Shown: positions 49,360 to 60,369 of the stretch, one piece after another | How positions within the stretch are numbered: the first letter of the stretch is position 1 | Layout of the letters: every line of letters begins with the position of its first letter | Assembly: GCF_040869045.1 (NCBI RefSeq) | Contig: NW_027136913.1 | Span: forward strand, 124,001-188,000 | Direction: 5' to 3' | Length of the DNA: 64,000 nt | DNA from: Eurosta solidaginis | Lineage: Eukaryota > Arthropoda > Insecta > Diptera > Tephritidae | The notes under the pieces: generated by a model | What the model saw: only the letters and a program-made list of their open reading frames with translations | Told to the model about the DNA's origin: nothing | Database searches by the model: none | Program-made: the position numbers and the translations under genes

Positions 49360-50040
49360 AACAGGTATACAGTTTTATAGACCTTGGTGTTAATATGGAC
49401 AGTAAACTTAACTTCAACCTTCATATTACTGCAATTCTTATTATGGCTAGAGGTGTCCTGGCGTTTGTAAAGCGATGGTCTAAAGAATTTATCGACCCGT
49501 ACGTTACTAAAGCTCTATATACAACTTCAGTCAGGCCGATATTAGAATATGGTGCAATAATTTGATCATCTTGATCGGCTAGAATCAGTCCAAAAACAAT
49601 TCTTACTTTTATTTTATCCTTAAGAGATTTCTATTGGGATTCTACATATAAAAGTGCCGCCCTATACTAATCGCCTGAAACTTATTAATCTTCCCACCCT
49701 TGCTAGTCGTAGGAAAATGCTTGGAATTGTATTTATGATTAAATTACTAAATGTTTCGGTCTCTAGCTCATTTCTGTTGAGCGAAGTAAACTGTAATGTC
49801 CCTTCCCGGCCTTCAAGATATTTAAAACCTCTTCACCTAAAACATTGTGGAACAAATTTTGAATTAAATGAGCCCTCCCGCTGTTTGTGTCAGAATCACA
49901 ACTCCCACTCTAGCACATTTGATGTTTCGGACCCGATTTTTGGATTAAAAAATCTATTTTTTCCTCTCTTAATAGTAACTAACTGTACTTATTACCATAC
50001 TGAACTCAGTTTCTACTAATTCTATCCATTATATGTATAT
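49360..50040 (+). pseudogene. CR1/Jockey-type LINE reverse transcriptase C-terminus
   Basis: The plus strand reads DLGVNMDSKLNFNLHI, YTTSVRPILEYGAIIW, then after frame changes the open stretch 49654-50019 with PPYTNRLKLINLPTLASRRK, VNCNVPSRPSRYLKPLHL and a FGLKNLF end. These are the post-catalytic RT blocks and the C-terminal region of CR1/Jockey-related LINEs. Stops in the first half show it is dead. The start at about 49360 is abrupt (5' truncation). Confidence 0.7.
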
Positions 50041-51254
50041 ATATTAATTTCTAATACGTTATTTATTTTACTTATCTGATGAGGTTTCCTCTGTAGCTGA
50101 GCAGTTTTAGATTTCGACGGTTAACAAACAACTGCCTTACAACGACTCGGCATGAACATATCCAACTGCGAAATTTAACTGTTTCTACCCGTTCAAAATT
50201 TATTTAAAAAAAAATAAACAGGCGCTTTCAATACCAGCTTAGCACGAATTTTGCTTCACCGAATTCACCAAGTAATTAAAACAAAACACTAAAAAAAAAG
50301 TTATATAAAAAATTTAAATGCTCACTTTGCATAATTTTTTCAAAAGATTAATAAGCAACAATTAATTCAAACAAAATGAACCAAGTTGAACATGTTTTCA
50401 AATTGTCCTTAAGTTGTTAAAAAGCAAGTTTCCCGAAAAAAGTGTCGATTTTTTCAAAAATTCTATATTCCAATTGCTTAAAACAGCGGTCGTCACCCCA
50501 TAAGCGCTTTTGCGCAATTGTTTTTGTAAAACGCTTAGGCAAGTGCACCACACATCCCCGCGCACACGCATTCTACCCTCTCGCCAACAACCGAAGGTAG
50601 TCTGCTGTGCCCATTAGGAACTAAACTGCAATAATTTCGTGTAAAATGACTTTGAAGTAATATTTTTGGCTATATTTTTGGTTCACCTGTACGAAAGCAA
50701 TAAAGCTTTGTTTGATTTATTAAATCAAAGGCATGTAGAAGTATTTTTAAATACCTTCAAGAAAACAATGCGACACGTTCATTTTGAAAGTTACCACGTG
50801 CGACTGGGTATGTGTTCGTGCCAACGCCATCTCTGCTCGCTGATTGGTTGTTGTTATTTTTTTGAGAATTCAAAATGAAGAATAGACATGTACGGACAAA
50901 AATTTAATAGAATATAATAAAGCTTGCTTAAGCGTTGATTGCTTATCGTATTTTTTATTAGTGCGTCGCAGAACGTAAACTATTTCGTCCCTCTGTTGGC
51001 CAAATCCTCTGACGTACATGCGCAGGCCGTATTTTGCGAATTTTGAAGTAATAAAATAAACTTTGAATATTTCTAAAAAATAAAATATATATTTAAATTT
51101 GTTTTTACAGTGTACTTTTTACTAGGTCCGTCGCCATTTTTTTATTGTTGGACATCAATTTTGTTTCATGTAGTTGTACTCACGCGTCCATAAGAAGTTT
51201 CTGGCGATCGCTGATCTATACAATCAATTAGTTTCTTCAAAAACTGAAATTTTT
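50040..51254. other. No recognised feature
   Basis: AT-rich with a GC-richer patch near 50490-50620. The frame at 50666-50878 shows no family resemblance. Confidence 0.45.
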
Positions 51255-51488
51255 TTCTTTGTTGAAATAATAACTTGGAGTTTTAAGTTCAATATTTCCT
51301 ATTGAGAACATATTTCTAATAATTAGAATGAATAAGACATATTACATATATTGATGAGTTAACTATATGTACACATGAATTTTATCTTTTTGTCCTCATT
51401 AAATCGTTGAACTAAGAAGTGCTTTTCTTTTATTGTACCGGACATTCACGCAAGTATACAAATCCCCTTCCAAATTCCTACCAACAAA

Positions 51489-51503
51489 GGTTATGGTCCC
51501 AGA
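51489..51503 (+). promoter_or_regulatory. copia-type internal-tRNA primer binding site
   Basis: GGTTATGGTCCCAGA begins two bases after the 5' LTR. It resembles the Drosophila copia site, which pairs with an internal stretch of initiator methionine tRNA rather than with its 3' end. Confidence 0.6.
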
Positions 51504-51565
51504 TCGCGTGTGAAGTTATTTAAAATTTAATAATTAATCGGGTTTTACAAAATAAAATTTTAAAA

Positions 51566-52489
51566 ATGAATTCGAGTTTGCAAATCGAAAAACTGAGCGA
51601 TAATAACTATGATGTGTGGTGCATGCAAATGCGCAGCATATTGGTTAATATGGACCAATTGCGCATCGTTAATGAAGATTGTAAGCGCAGTGATGAAAAT
51701 GCAGAAAAGTGGGATCAAGATGATCAAAAAGCGCTAGCTAATATTATTTTATGCGTAAAACCGACGCAACTCAGCAATATTAAGGCTTGTAAAACTTCAG
51801 TGGAAGCATGGAAGAGACTTCGTGATGTTCATGTGCCGAGGGGACCTTTACAAAAAGTTTCGCTTTATAAAAAGTTGCTTGGTTGCAGTATGTCTGCTGG
51901 TCAAAGCATGTCAACTTATCTAAATTCGTTTGTCGAAGTCGTAGATAAATTAGCCGAAGTGAACATCGAGTTAAACGAAGAGCTAAAAGTCATAATACTA
52001 TTATCTAGTTTGCCGTCCGAGTACGAAAACTTCGTGGTAGCTATCGAGACTCGTGATGAATTGCCGAGTTTCAGTACTTTAAAAGTAAAGTTGTTAGAAG
52101 AGGGTGCTAGAAGGGAACAACAAGCAAAGAAGCAAGATGTAGTCGCATTGAGCAGCACAGAGGCTGAGTACATCGCTTTAAGTACGGCAGCAAAAGAGGC
52201 TGTATATCTGCGGCGCTTACTTAAAGAAGTTGGTTTTATTCACGACATCGGTCCTGTTAAGTTAAAAGGCGACAACATGAGCGCAATTCAAATTTCAAAG
52301 AACCCTGTGTTCCACAAGCGAACCAAGCACATAGATTTGAAATATCATTATATCCGAGAAGTTGTCGAACAAAAAGTAATAGAATTAGAGTACGTCTCCA
52401 CAAATGAAAATGTTTCTGATATTTTTACAAAAAATCTGCAAAAACAGAAACATGTAAAATTTGTTCAAATGCTTGGTCTTAAAAATTAA
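51566..52489 (+). CDS. In-frame Gag / partial RNase H fusion of a copia element
   Basis: A single 307-codon frame with no lesion. Residues 1 to ~189 are a copia-type Gag (UBN2-like): KLSDNNYDVWCMQMRSILVN near the start, VEAWKRLRDVHV, LYKKLLGCSMSAGQSMSTYL and LLSSLPSEYENFVVAIETRD. From about residue 190 it jumps to the end of pol: VALSSTEAEYIALSTAAKEA, LKGDNMSAIQISKNPVFHKR, TKHIDLKYHYIREVV and a SDIFTKNL tail. This is the second half of copia RNase H. The Gag zinc knuckle, protease, integrase, reverse transcriptase and the first RNase H catalytic aspartate block are all gone. The protein could form Gag particles but could have no enzyme activity. The start follows a leader of 79 bases after the LTR; AAAATG is the only plausible start. 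Confidence 0.9.
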   Translation: MNSSLQIEKLSDNNYDVWCMQMRSILVNMDQLRIVNEDCKRSDENAEKWDQDDQKALANIILCVKPTQLSNIKACKTSVEAWKRLRDVHVPRGPLQKVSLYKKLLGCSMSAGQSMSTYLNSFVEVVDKLAEVNIELNEELKVIILLSSLPSEYENFVVAIETRDELPSFSTLKVKLLEEGARREQQAKKQDVVALSSTEAEYIALSTAAKEAVYLRRLLKEVGFIHDIGPVKLKGDNMSAIQISKNPVFHKRTKHIDLKYHYIREVVEQKVIELEYVSTNENVSDIFTKNLQKQKHVKFVQMLGLKN

Positions 52490-52508
52490 CTGAAGAAATA
52501 TTTAACTT

Positions 52509-52517
52509 AAGAAAGAG
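52509..52517 (+). promoter_or_regulatory. polypurine tract of the copia element
   Basis: AAGAAAGAG directly before the 3' LTR start TGTTGAAA. Confidence 0.65.
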
Positions 52518-53320
52518 TGTTGAAATAATAACTTGGAGTTTTAAGTTCAATATTTCCTATTGAGAACATATTTCTAATAATTAGAATGAATAAGACATAT
52601 TACATATATTGATGAGTTAACTATATGTACACATGAATTTTATCTTTTAGTCCTCATTAAATCGTTGAACTAAGAAGTGCTTTTCTTTTATTGTACCGGA
52701 CATTCACGCAAGTATACAAATCCCCTTCCAAATTCCTACCAACATTCTTTGGTTAAAGGAATAATTTTTTTAAAAGGACTCAAGTACTCTTGATAGAAAA
52801 AAATTAAGAAAAATGTTTTCTCAATTTAATGAAGTTTTATACAAAACGAACCAGACCCGTGCGCATCTTGCGCAATAAATATAAAAAACTCATATCAAAT
52901 ATCGACAGAAATCATCTGTTCTATCAATCAAGCATCTATAAACTTACGTACGATTGCGCTGCCATCTGGCGAATGTTACCAACTGCCTGTAATGCAGTGT
53001 GAGTTCTAATCCAATATTCACAATAGTGCCATAGTACAAATAGATTTCATTGTTGGCTCACAATCTTCTATTTTTAACAAATTATTTTAATAAAATATAG
53101 CTAAACAAAAGCACTACGACCAATAATGCCCAAAGTTCGCTAATATCACGAATCCCCATATTTACAACCAAAACTTTTTTATAGATATGGATTCCAAATA
53201 AGAGCGAAAAAGGGAACTGTACATCGAAACAGCAATTAGAAACAAATATATAGGATAAGAAATTCTTACTAAATGCATTGAAATTTTCCAGAGTTAAAGA
53301 AATGTTAAGAAAATGTTTTT

Positions 53321-54020
53321 CTTATTATTAAGAATTCATGAGCTTAACATCGGCTTTAAATAATTGAATATTCAATTAATATGTTTTTCTTCCTTTTCCA
53401 TAAGTGTAAGTATTTGGTAAATTTCTCGAGATCATACACATCACATACAAATCACATCAATGATCAAACGTAAGTACATTGTAAAGAAACTGAAAAGAAA
53501 GAAAGAAACATTTACTGGCATATTGCGATGGTACCATTTCGAGAATAGCCACGTAATCATCATCAGGGGATTTCGTAATGTTATCAAAGGTTTCACCTAG
53601 ATGCGAACCGCGAATCAAACGATGAAACTGCAGTTGCCTTAACCACTAGGCTATCCTGCTTGTTTTTGTTTCCTAGCTTAATTCAGTTTATCTCATTTCT
53701 ACACTAACAACACAACTGAGACATTCTGTCTATTAATTTGTGTGTTGTGTAGATTTGTTTTTGTAAAGTTTCTTTTCGTTGCGAATGAGAAGCTTTGTAA
53801 ATTCGGTCTAAGTTTTACATATTTATGTTTGTTTTTAATGGTGTGTTCAATTTATACTTATTATTAAGAATTCACGAGCTTAACACCGGCTTATAATAAT
53901 TGAATGTTCATTTATTATGTTTTTCTTCCTTTTCCGTAAGTGTAAGGTATTGGTAAATTTCTCGAGATCATACACATCACATGCAAATCACATCAATGAT
54001 CAAACGTAAGTACATAAAAT
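53321..54020. repeat. 160-bp direct repeats flanking a tRNA-like segment
   Basis: 53321-53481 recurs at 53860-54020 in the same orientation with a few substitutions (TTATTATTAAGAATTCA..., TTCTCGAGATCATACACATC, CAATGATCAAACGTAAGTAC). The period is 539 bp. The segment between contains the tRNA-like sequence below. The repeats lack TG...CA ends, so a miniature LTR element is possible but not supported; a partial tandem duplication is simpler. Confidence 0.65.
53500..53665 (-). mobile_element. tRNA-derived SINE head
   Basis: The minus strand has GATAGCCTAGTGGTTAAGGC (A-box region) and TTCGCGGTTCGCATC (B-box region) at tRNA-like spacing, without a full cloverleaf or anticodon arm I could trust. 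This fits a SINE of a family different from the one at 27244. Confidence 0.55.
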
Positions 54021-54355
54021 AAATACTGAATAGAAACAATTATAAGATCAGCAGTCTCGTGGCCCAATACCGGCGAAAACAAGAGTACAATTAGCAATGT
54101 TGGAAATAGTCGGCATATGAGTATACGGGTTTTAGCCCTTTATGAAACGCCGTGCGACTATGAAAGTACTGCAATCTAAACCCATGGGGACAAGTAGCAT
54201 TACTTAGACGGTAGGAGTTAAGGTGCACGTTAAAGTCCCTTACTGACTTTAGGCGTTAGATGCTTTCTGCGAAGAAAAAATGGTGCGCGTACTTATGTAC
54301 GCGAGTGAGAAGTTTTCTTCTCCGTCATTAAAAATAGTTTCTAAATAAATAAAAA

Positions 54356-54470
54356 CAAGTAAGGAAGGCTAAGTGCAGGTGTGACCGAACATTACATACT
54401 CAACTGAGAGCTTTGGAGACAAAATAAGGGAAAATCACCATGTAGGAAAATGAATCTAGGGTAGATAAGA
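54356..54470 (-). repeat. Family A repeat, truncated terminal fragment
   Basis: Only the hairpin end survives: AAGTAAGGAAGGCTAAGTGC... ACATTACATACTCAACTGAGAG... ATCACCATGTAGGAAAATGAA, broken off at a GGGTA. Same orientation as copy 2. Confidence 0.75.
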
Positions 54471-54474
54471 TAAT

Positions 54475-55650
54475 AGAGAAGGTGTTACTCACCGATTTCC
54501 TGATGCCTACTGGGGGGGGGGGCTTGAATGATCGCCGCTTGGTGAAAACCTCGATTGTGGTGATGGTGGTGCCTTTTGCTGTGAGTTCCACTGCAGTCGG
54601 TTTATGTCAGACGAATAACTTTTCACAGTGCGTAATCTTTAGATACTTCAAGCTTTAATGTTAGCAAAATAATAATCACTGTTCATAGAGTTTAGTGCGT
54701 ACAACTATTTGTATAAATGATTAAATAGAATTTACAGGCAACCGGAAAAAAAATTATGATGGTGATTTTATAGCTTCAGTGCAAAGCGTAGCCTGCCACT
54801 CAACCGCTCATTAATAATATCGTTTGAAGATATTGATAACGCCTGGACAGCCTTCAATTTCCAAACACTTCAAGGTTCTGGCTGAATTGCTGCACTCTAT
54901 TTAATGCTCGGAACAAGTATGCGCGATTATCACAAATTTCGTATGGCCAGGGCACTTTAGTTGGCGAGATTCTCATAGAGGGATTTCAACTCGTTTGAAA
55001 AGCGGGTAACAATAAAATTTATGGTATATGAAAACCGCGATTATCGTAGGGTTTGTGTAGCGAAGGATTTTTTTTATGAGTTGCACTCGAAAGAAAAATT
55101 TTGGTAAGAAAATTTTAAGCAAACAAATTCTCGACGATGATTTATGATTTTTCAATAATGACAATAATAAACGTAATGGATGTTCTGACAGCTGTCGGTG
55201 ATGACGGATCGCCCCACTGCACATTGCGGCGAATTTGTTTTAGTGGTTTTACGCCACACGTCCATGAGGAGACCTAGTGGGAACTTTAAAGGTAGATACA
55301 ATTCATTGATTTTGTGGGTAATTCAATATAATACAATTCCATATAATAAAATACAGTACAAGATACGGAATAGATATAAATTCATGGATATACGTATGTA
55401 CAAGAGGGAGATGGCATTTCCGGTAGTCGGCCATCGCGGTATTGGTGTGTCGTGGCGTGGCTGCGGGCACTACGACTCGCGATTCAAGCGAGCGGCGTGG
55501 TGCGGGAACCGTAGGGCGCTGACGATCCATCTGTGAAAGAGAATATGAATGCGTATTAGTGGTATGTCTGAGAGGAAACGCCAGGTTAGGGACTGCCTGT
55601 GAGAGATACGGGATGATTCAGTTATGCTCTGAGATGGTGTCGATAGGTAA
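54475..55650. other. No gene; possibly BEL/Pao 3' untranslated region and LTR
   Basis: It lies immediately downstream (in minus-strand sense) of the BEL/Pao pol end, so its LTR should be here. I could not set LTR ends because no second copy exists in the window. A G-run occurs at 54514-54522. Confidence 0.4.
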
Positions 55651-55652
55651 TC

Positions 55653-57592
55653 TTAGTGGACTGTAGTTGGTTCGGGAGATGATAGGGAACCATGCGGGGC
55701 TGAATCAGGTTCCGCTGGTGGCAGGAAACACAATTTTGTGATAGGCCTGGTGAGCACACCGTTTTGCGTGCGTACGTCGACTACTCGGATATGGCCGTCT
55801 CTTCCTAGATGGGTGTCTTCCACGCGTCCTAGGCGCCATTCGGTAGGGGGTAGGTTGTCTTCCTTGATGACGACTAGATCGTCGATTTTAGGGGGCGGTT
55901 GAGCGGTTTGCCATCGATAACGCTTGTGTAACTCCATGAGATAGTCATTCTTCCAGCGTTTGCAGAATTTGTGATGTAAAACTTTCAACCGTTCCCAAAG
56001 GTTGATCATAGAGAGGTGTTCATAGTTCGGCTCTGGGATGGCGAGAAGGGGGCGCCTCGGAGAAAGTGGCCAGGTGTGAGGTCGGTGAGATCCGCTGGGT
56101 CCTGGGAAAGCGGGGAGATAGGACGAGAATTGAGAACGGCCTCGATACGAATTAATAAAGTCGAGAATTCTTCAAAGGTGAAGCTGTGTGTTCCGGCGAC
56201 CCTCTTAAGATGGGTTTTAAAGCTTTTGATGGCAGATTCCCATAATCCGCCTATGTGGGGTGCGCCGGGGGATATAAATTTCCAATCGATGCCTTGTGGC
56301 GCATACTTTTGAACAATATCTATAGAGACTTCGTTGAGGAAGGTGACGAACTCTACTTCGGTAGCTCGCTTAGCACCAATGAATGTTGTGCCGTTGTCGC
56401 TCATCATTTGTTTCGGGTACCCTCGACGCCCTACAAACCGGGCAAAGGCAGCGAGAAAAGCCTTACTGGTGAGATCCGAACACAATTCCAAATGGATCGC
56501 CTTGGTGGTGAAGCAAACGAAAACGGCCACATAGCCTTTTACGAGTGTTGGAGATCGGAGCATCGAAGCTTTTATTTGGAAAGGACCGGCGAAGTCTACG
56601 CCAGTAGTAGTGAAGGGGGGCGCGAAAGTGCATCGTTCGGGGGGTAAAGCTGCCATTATTTGGGATTGCGTTTCTCGTTTATGGATGGTGCAGACTTTAC
56701 ATTGGAAAATACATCTTTTCAGCTGAGGTTTGAGTCGGGGGGTGTAGAATTCCTGCCTCATAGCTTGCTGCAGGAGGCGGAGGTCCGCATGGAGGAAGCC
56801 CTCATGTAGAAACCTTATATAGAGGGAAGAAAATCGAGCCTTTTCGGGGAGAATGATCGGATGACATTCATTGTAGGTAATTTCGGCGCTTACTAATCTT
56901 CCGTTGGCACGGAGAATCCCGTTTGTATCCAGGAAGGGGTCAAGTGCCAGTAGGGGACTTCGCTTTCCGATTGGTTTTGAATTTTCGAGAGAGGCACTTT
57001 CGGAAGCGAAGAATCTCGACTGAGTCAAGCACAGCAGACGGGTTTTCGCGCGCATGACGTCGGCGTAAGAGAGGGCGGGATTGTTAGGGGTACGATCGCC
57101 TCCTACAGCATTTCTAAGCCGAGTTACAAATTTCAACATGTACGCTGTTACGCGTAGGGCGCGGGGATAGGAGGAGAACCATTCTAAGAAGTCTTCTGAC
57201 TCTTCTGCTGCATGCAGCGCTTCGACTCGGCGAAGTTCGGGGTGAACAATATTTCTGGCCGTTGGTGTTGGCCAGTCCTCGGGGGGTCGGGAAAGCCACT
57301 CTGGCCCATTCTACCAGAGCGATGAGCTAGCTAGCTCGAGTGGGGTGCATCCTCTGGTGTCCATATCTGCGGGATTATCCTTGCTGCGTACAGGTCGCCA
57401 AGTGGCATTGCCGATGAGGCCGATGATCTGCGCAGTTCGATTGGAGACATAGGTTTTCCAGGAACGAGGTAGTTTCTCAAGCCAGGCTAGAACGATTTCG
57501 GAGTCAGACCACATGATTAAATTTCGCTGATTGTAATAGACCGCATAGACAAACTCCGACTCGTGCGTACTGAGTTGGCCAAGAACATACAA
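55653..57592 (-). pseudogene. BEL/Pao pol: RNase H tail, integrase, DUF5641
   Basis: Four minus-strand pieces in order. 57592-57311 is the RNase H region (WSDSEIVLAWLEKLPRSW, KDNPADMDTRG). 57299-57114 is a short frame bridging to the integrase. 57139-56006 is the integrase with an HHCC zinc-binding domain (HEGFLHADLR... CIFQCKVC) and a DDE core. Its catalytic residues are intact: D in GVDFAGPF, D in MMSDNGTTFIGA, E in HIGGLWESAIKSF. 56009-55653 is the DUF5641 C-terminal domain (WPP-like KIDDLVVIKEDNLPPTEWRL, GRVEDTHLGRDGHIRVVDV). Single-base frameshifts at about 56009, 57120 and 57300 break it. Gag, protease and RT are missing: the element stops at about 57570, where a plus-strand gypsy sequence begins. 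Confidence 0.9.
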
Positions 57593-57802
57593 AACGCTTT
57601 TGAGAAATCAGCTCAACGCTACAACCTCCGAAGCAGAGTAAAACCATTCAGTGTAGCGAATAAGTTTAACGCCAAGCTAGCACCCGTTTTTGTAAAAGCT
57701 ACAGTTCTCGCCACAAAAGGAAACTCCCTGTATCAATTGCAAGATATACATGGTAAAATAGGGTGGTACCACGGAAAAGATATTAAGGAATGCAAGGGTT
57801 AA
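57563..57802 (+). pseudogene. Ty3/gypsy integrase C-terminal tail
   Basis: An open frame with KNIQNAFEKSAQRYNLRSRV, KLAPVFVKATVLATKGNSLY and QLQDIHGKIGWYHGKDIK ends at TAA 57800-57802. This is the C-terminal domain of Ty3/gypsy integrases (...RYNLRSR...F..KLAP.F....V....G...Y.L.D..GK..G.YH.KD.K). Integrase catalytic parts are missing at the BEL junction. It has the same orientation as the RING/Gag element that starts ~1.9 kb downstream. It may be the 3' end of a second copy sharing the LTR at 58717-59710, but the window does not show that element's own integrase for comparison. Confidence 0.75.
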
Positions 57803-58664
57803 AACACAAGTTACCGTCAGATAATGTCCTATAAAACAACCAAAAAAGGACAAACCTATATAAATATCTATCTCCATCCCTATTTAATTAACTCTGTTTC
57901 GCATCACGCCACCTTTTTTTTACTGTTTTTCCGTGCCTATAAAAGCCTCGGATTTAGGATAGCGGGCAGTTTTTGGCTGGATAAAGTAGGCATTGGAGGT
58001 ATACTCTCGGGCAAATATTTTTTTTTTGGTTGCGATCGAAAAAGTCATGTGGACTGATGAAAAGTAAATAAGTTTACTAAGTTCTTTTTGCTAAAGATTA
58101 ATAAGATAAAAAAACCGCGTAATTCGGTTCGAATTAAAATTAAATTGCACGGATGTTCCTGGTTGCGGTGCTCCTGATTTGCAGATTTCCTGGTTGCAGT
58201 GTTCCTGGTTCCTGAAAGGGTTTCAAAATGAAGTGCGAGTGAAGATGAGGATCTGTGGTATCCTGAACAGGAATTTTCTGGCTTTGGGTTCGACCCATTT
58301 GTGCGAAATTTGCAATCCCACTTAAAAACAGTGACTTAGCTCAAAAATTGCATAAATCTTCTTATTTCACTTCAATACCCTAAATTTTGGGCGCATATGC
58401 ATTGTCGTTTTTTTATTATTATATTTTCCTAAAAATCTATTTGATTGATTGCTGAGAAAAAGCAAAAAAAAAAAAGGGAAAAAAATGTGAAATCTAAATA
58501 AAATGCAATCTAAGTTTATCGTTGCCAATTTGTATAGGTGTATATGTGGATTAAGGTTTTGAGAGACGTGTAAAGTGTAATTTTAAAGTGCTATAGAAAT
58601 TTGCTAAATTTGCCAACTTTAAAATCAAATAATTTTTAAATTATAAATTTGCGCACTTTAAAAA

Positions 58665-58697
<33 letters not shown>

Positions 58698-58716
58698 AAG
58701 AAAGAAAAAAGAAAAA
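57803..58716 (+). other. 3' non-coding region with 15-16-bp repeats and a TA run
   Basis: No gene. Four imperfect units of about 15-16 bases (TTCCTGGTTGCAGTG type) lie at 58152-58216. A TA/CA microsatellite occupies 58663-58697. A purine run (AAAGAAAGAAAAAAGAAAAA) ends at 58716, just before the putative LTR, and could be a polypurine tract. Confidence 0.5.
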
Positions 58717-59710
58717 TGTTCAAATTCTAAAATCATGTACCAAGAGAAAAAAATCATATGAGTTTGCAAAATTTTATTTATTATCTCCATCATTTCCATT
58801 TTGTTTCGCGTCTTGGGTTTGTAGTATGTCTCCATACATACTTTGATAAGTAATAGTGCTATCCCGCTCTAATTGTCAGTTGTTAAAGGTAAGAGCGGAT
58901 AGAGAGAACTTACAAAAAAAAAGAAAACCCAGTATTTTAGTATATATGCTTTCATTGCAATTTTTCCAATTAAATTTAAATTAAATTAATATTATTTCGA
59001 ATTGCCATTAGCGGGACCATTTTTCAAATGCTTTCCACTTTTCTATTACCGCAGTATAGCAATTTTGTAGATTATTAATTTGAATTATTACATACCTAGT
59101 AGGCTTGTTATTCAAAAGTCGTTCCGATTCCATGCCGTTCCTATCGATGTTCGGACTTAAACATAATAGTAAAAATAGTACTTTTTTCTTTAGTACTAAA
59201 TTTAGTATGAAATTCTCAAATTCTGATCTTTTTCTTTTTAATTGATTAGTCTTTTATTAAATAAAACATGAATTGTTAAGTTAGTAAGAATGGTCTGAAA
59301 TTCGTTGTTGTTGTTGCTTTACATTGGGACATCTCATTAACATCTGAGAAGTCATGGTTGGGTGGGATAAGAGCGGTAAGTAATTGGTAGGAGAACCGCT
59401 AGGCAAAAGACAAAGTGTTGTGTCGCTTTTTTGAAAAGGTTAATCAACGGTCCTATTGAGTGATGAGGTAAGAAATTCCTTAACCCTTACGTGTGCGTAA
59501 ATTTTTTCTTGTTAGGCCTTGGGTTTGTCGTAACTGGTGGTTTGGTCGGGCGTTTGGTCAACGAACCCACATAAGTGGCTGAAGCTCCGGGACAGCTAGA
59601 CGCACACGGGCAGACGCCGATCATCTTCTTCGTGCCACCAGGTAAACTTGGTACAACTGCGAAACAATTGTCAACCCAGAGTAAGTATGCTTGTCAAAGG
59701 TCCCATAACA
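58717..59710 (+). mobile_element. Putative LTR of the RING/Gag gypsy element
   Basis: Boundaries are inferred: TGTT after a purine run, and AACA five bases before the primer binding site. The length of 994 bp is plausible. No second copy is available in the window to prove the ends. Confidence 0.45.
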
Positions 59711-59715
59711 GAAAA

Positions 59716-59733
59716 TGGCGCCCAACGTGGGGC
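59716..59733 (+). promoter_or_regulatory. Primer binding site, tRNA-Lys type
   Basis: TGGCGCCCAACGTGGGGC begins with TGG (complement of the CCA end). It is complementary to the 3' end of the dipteran lysine tRNA as I remember it. It marks the start of the internal region. Confidence 0.8.
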
Positions 59734-60369
59734 CCCAGCGTAGAAGAAAGCCAAAAATAATTTTTAACTTTAATTAGGGGTTTCACAAACCATTGTCCTA
59801 TACGAATTTTGTTTCTCTTCATTTATTTTTATTTTTGTAGTACCGGTTTCATAGCCATTGGTATTTGGAATTTAGTTTGAAACGATGAGATAAATTCACG
59901 TCGTACTTACCACACCAGTAGCTTTGACCACATAATTGCAAATAAAACTGACGTATAATTTGTTATTTCTTTTTTTCATCTTTGATTTATTTTGAATTTG
60001 GCTATATGCATATTCTAAATACCACTTGAATATAGAATCTCGTTATTGTATGTTTAAAGGATCAAGATTTAGTTCCATCAAATTTTTGTTGCAAGTTGGA
60101 ATGCGTGTGTTGCACGTACTGCAACAACAAAAATTCTCACACCACATGAAAGTGAAAAAGAACAAAAATGTCTTTGGCCGTATAACAACAAAACAAACAG
60201 CAACAATTGAAGAGTAAGACCATATTTGATTTGAGTTTGCTTTAACAAAATTTTTTTTGAATTTTTTTTCTGTATTTTGAATAAATACACACGCATATAC
60301 ATTTTTTAATATCCTTACATATATATATACATCTATATACCCTTTTGCAATTTTTTTAATATACGCACA
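59734..60369 (+). other. Leader of the gypsy element
   Basis: 636 bases between the primer binding site and the first ATG of the RING frame. It holds only short frames. The start ATG (60370) follows an AT-rich stretch and CGCACA. Confidence 0.55.

Larger units (their letters stand above)
51260..52744 (+). mobile_element. Complete non-autonomous Ty1/copia element
   Basis: Two 227-bp LTRs (51260-51486 and 52518-52744) start TGTTGAAATA and end CCTACCAACA. They differ by one base that I can find (T/A in the TATCTTTTTGTCC / TATCTTTTAGTCC stretch). A 5-bp target duplication TTCTT flanks the whole (51255-51259, 52745-52749). Between the LTRs are a primer binding site, one ORF and a polypurine tract. 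LTR near-identity indicates recent insertion. Integrase and reverse transcriptase are absent, so an autonomous relative must have supplied them. Confidence 0.95.

Noticed and set aside
53500..53665. A functional tRNA gene on the minus strand
   Set aside because: A- and B-box-like sequences are present but no complete cloverleaf or anticodon arm could be drawn.
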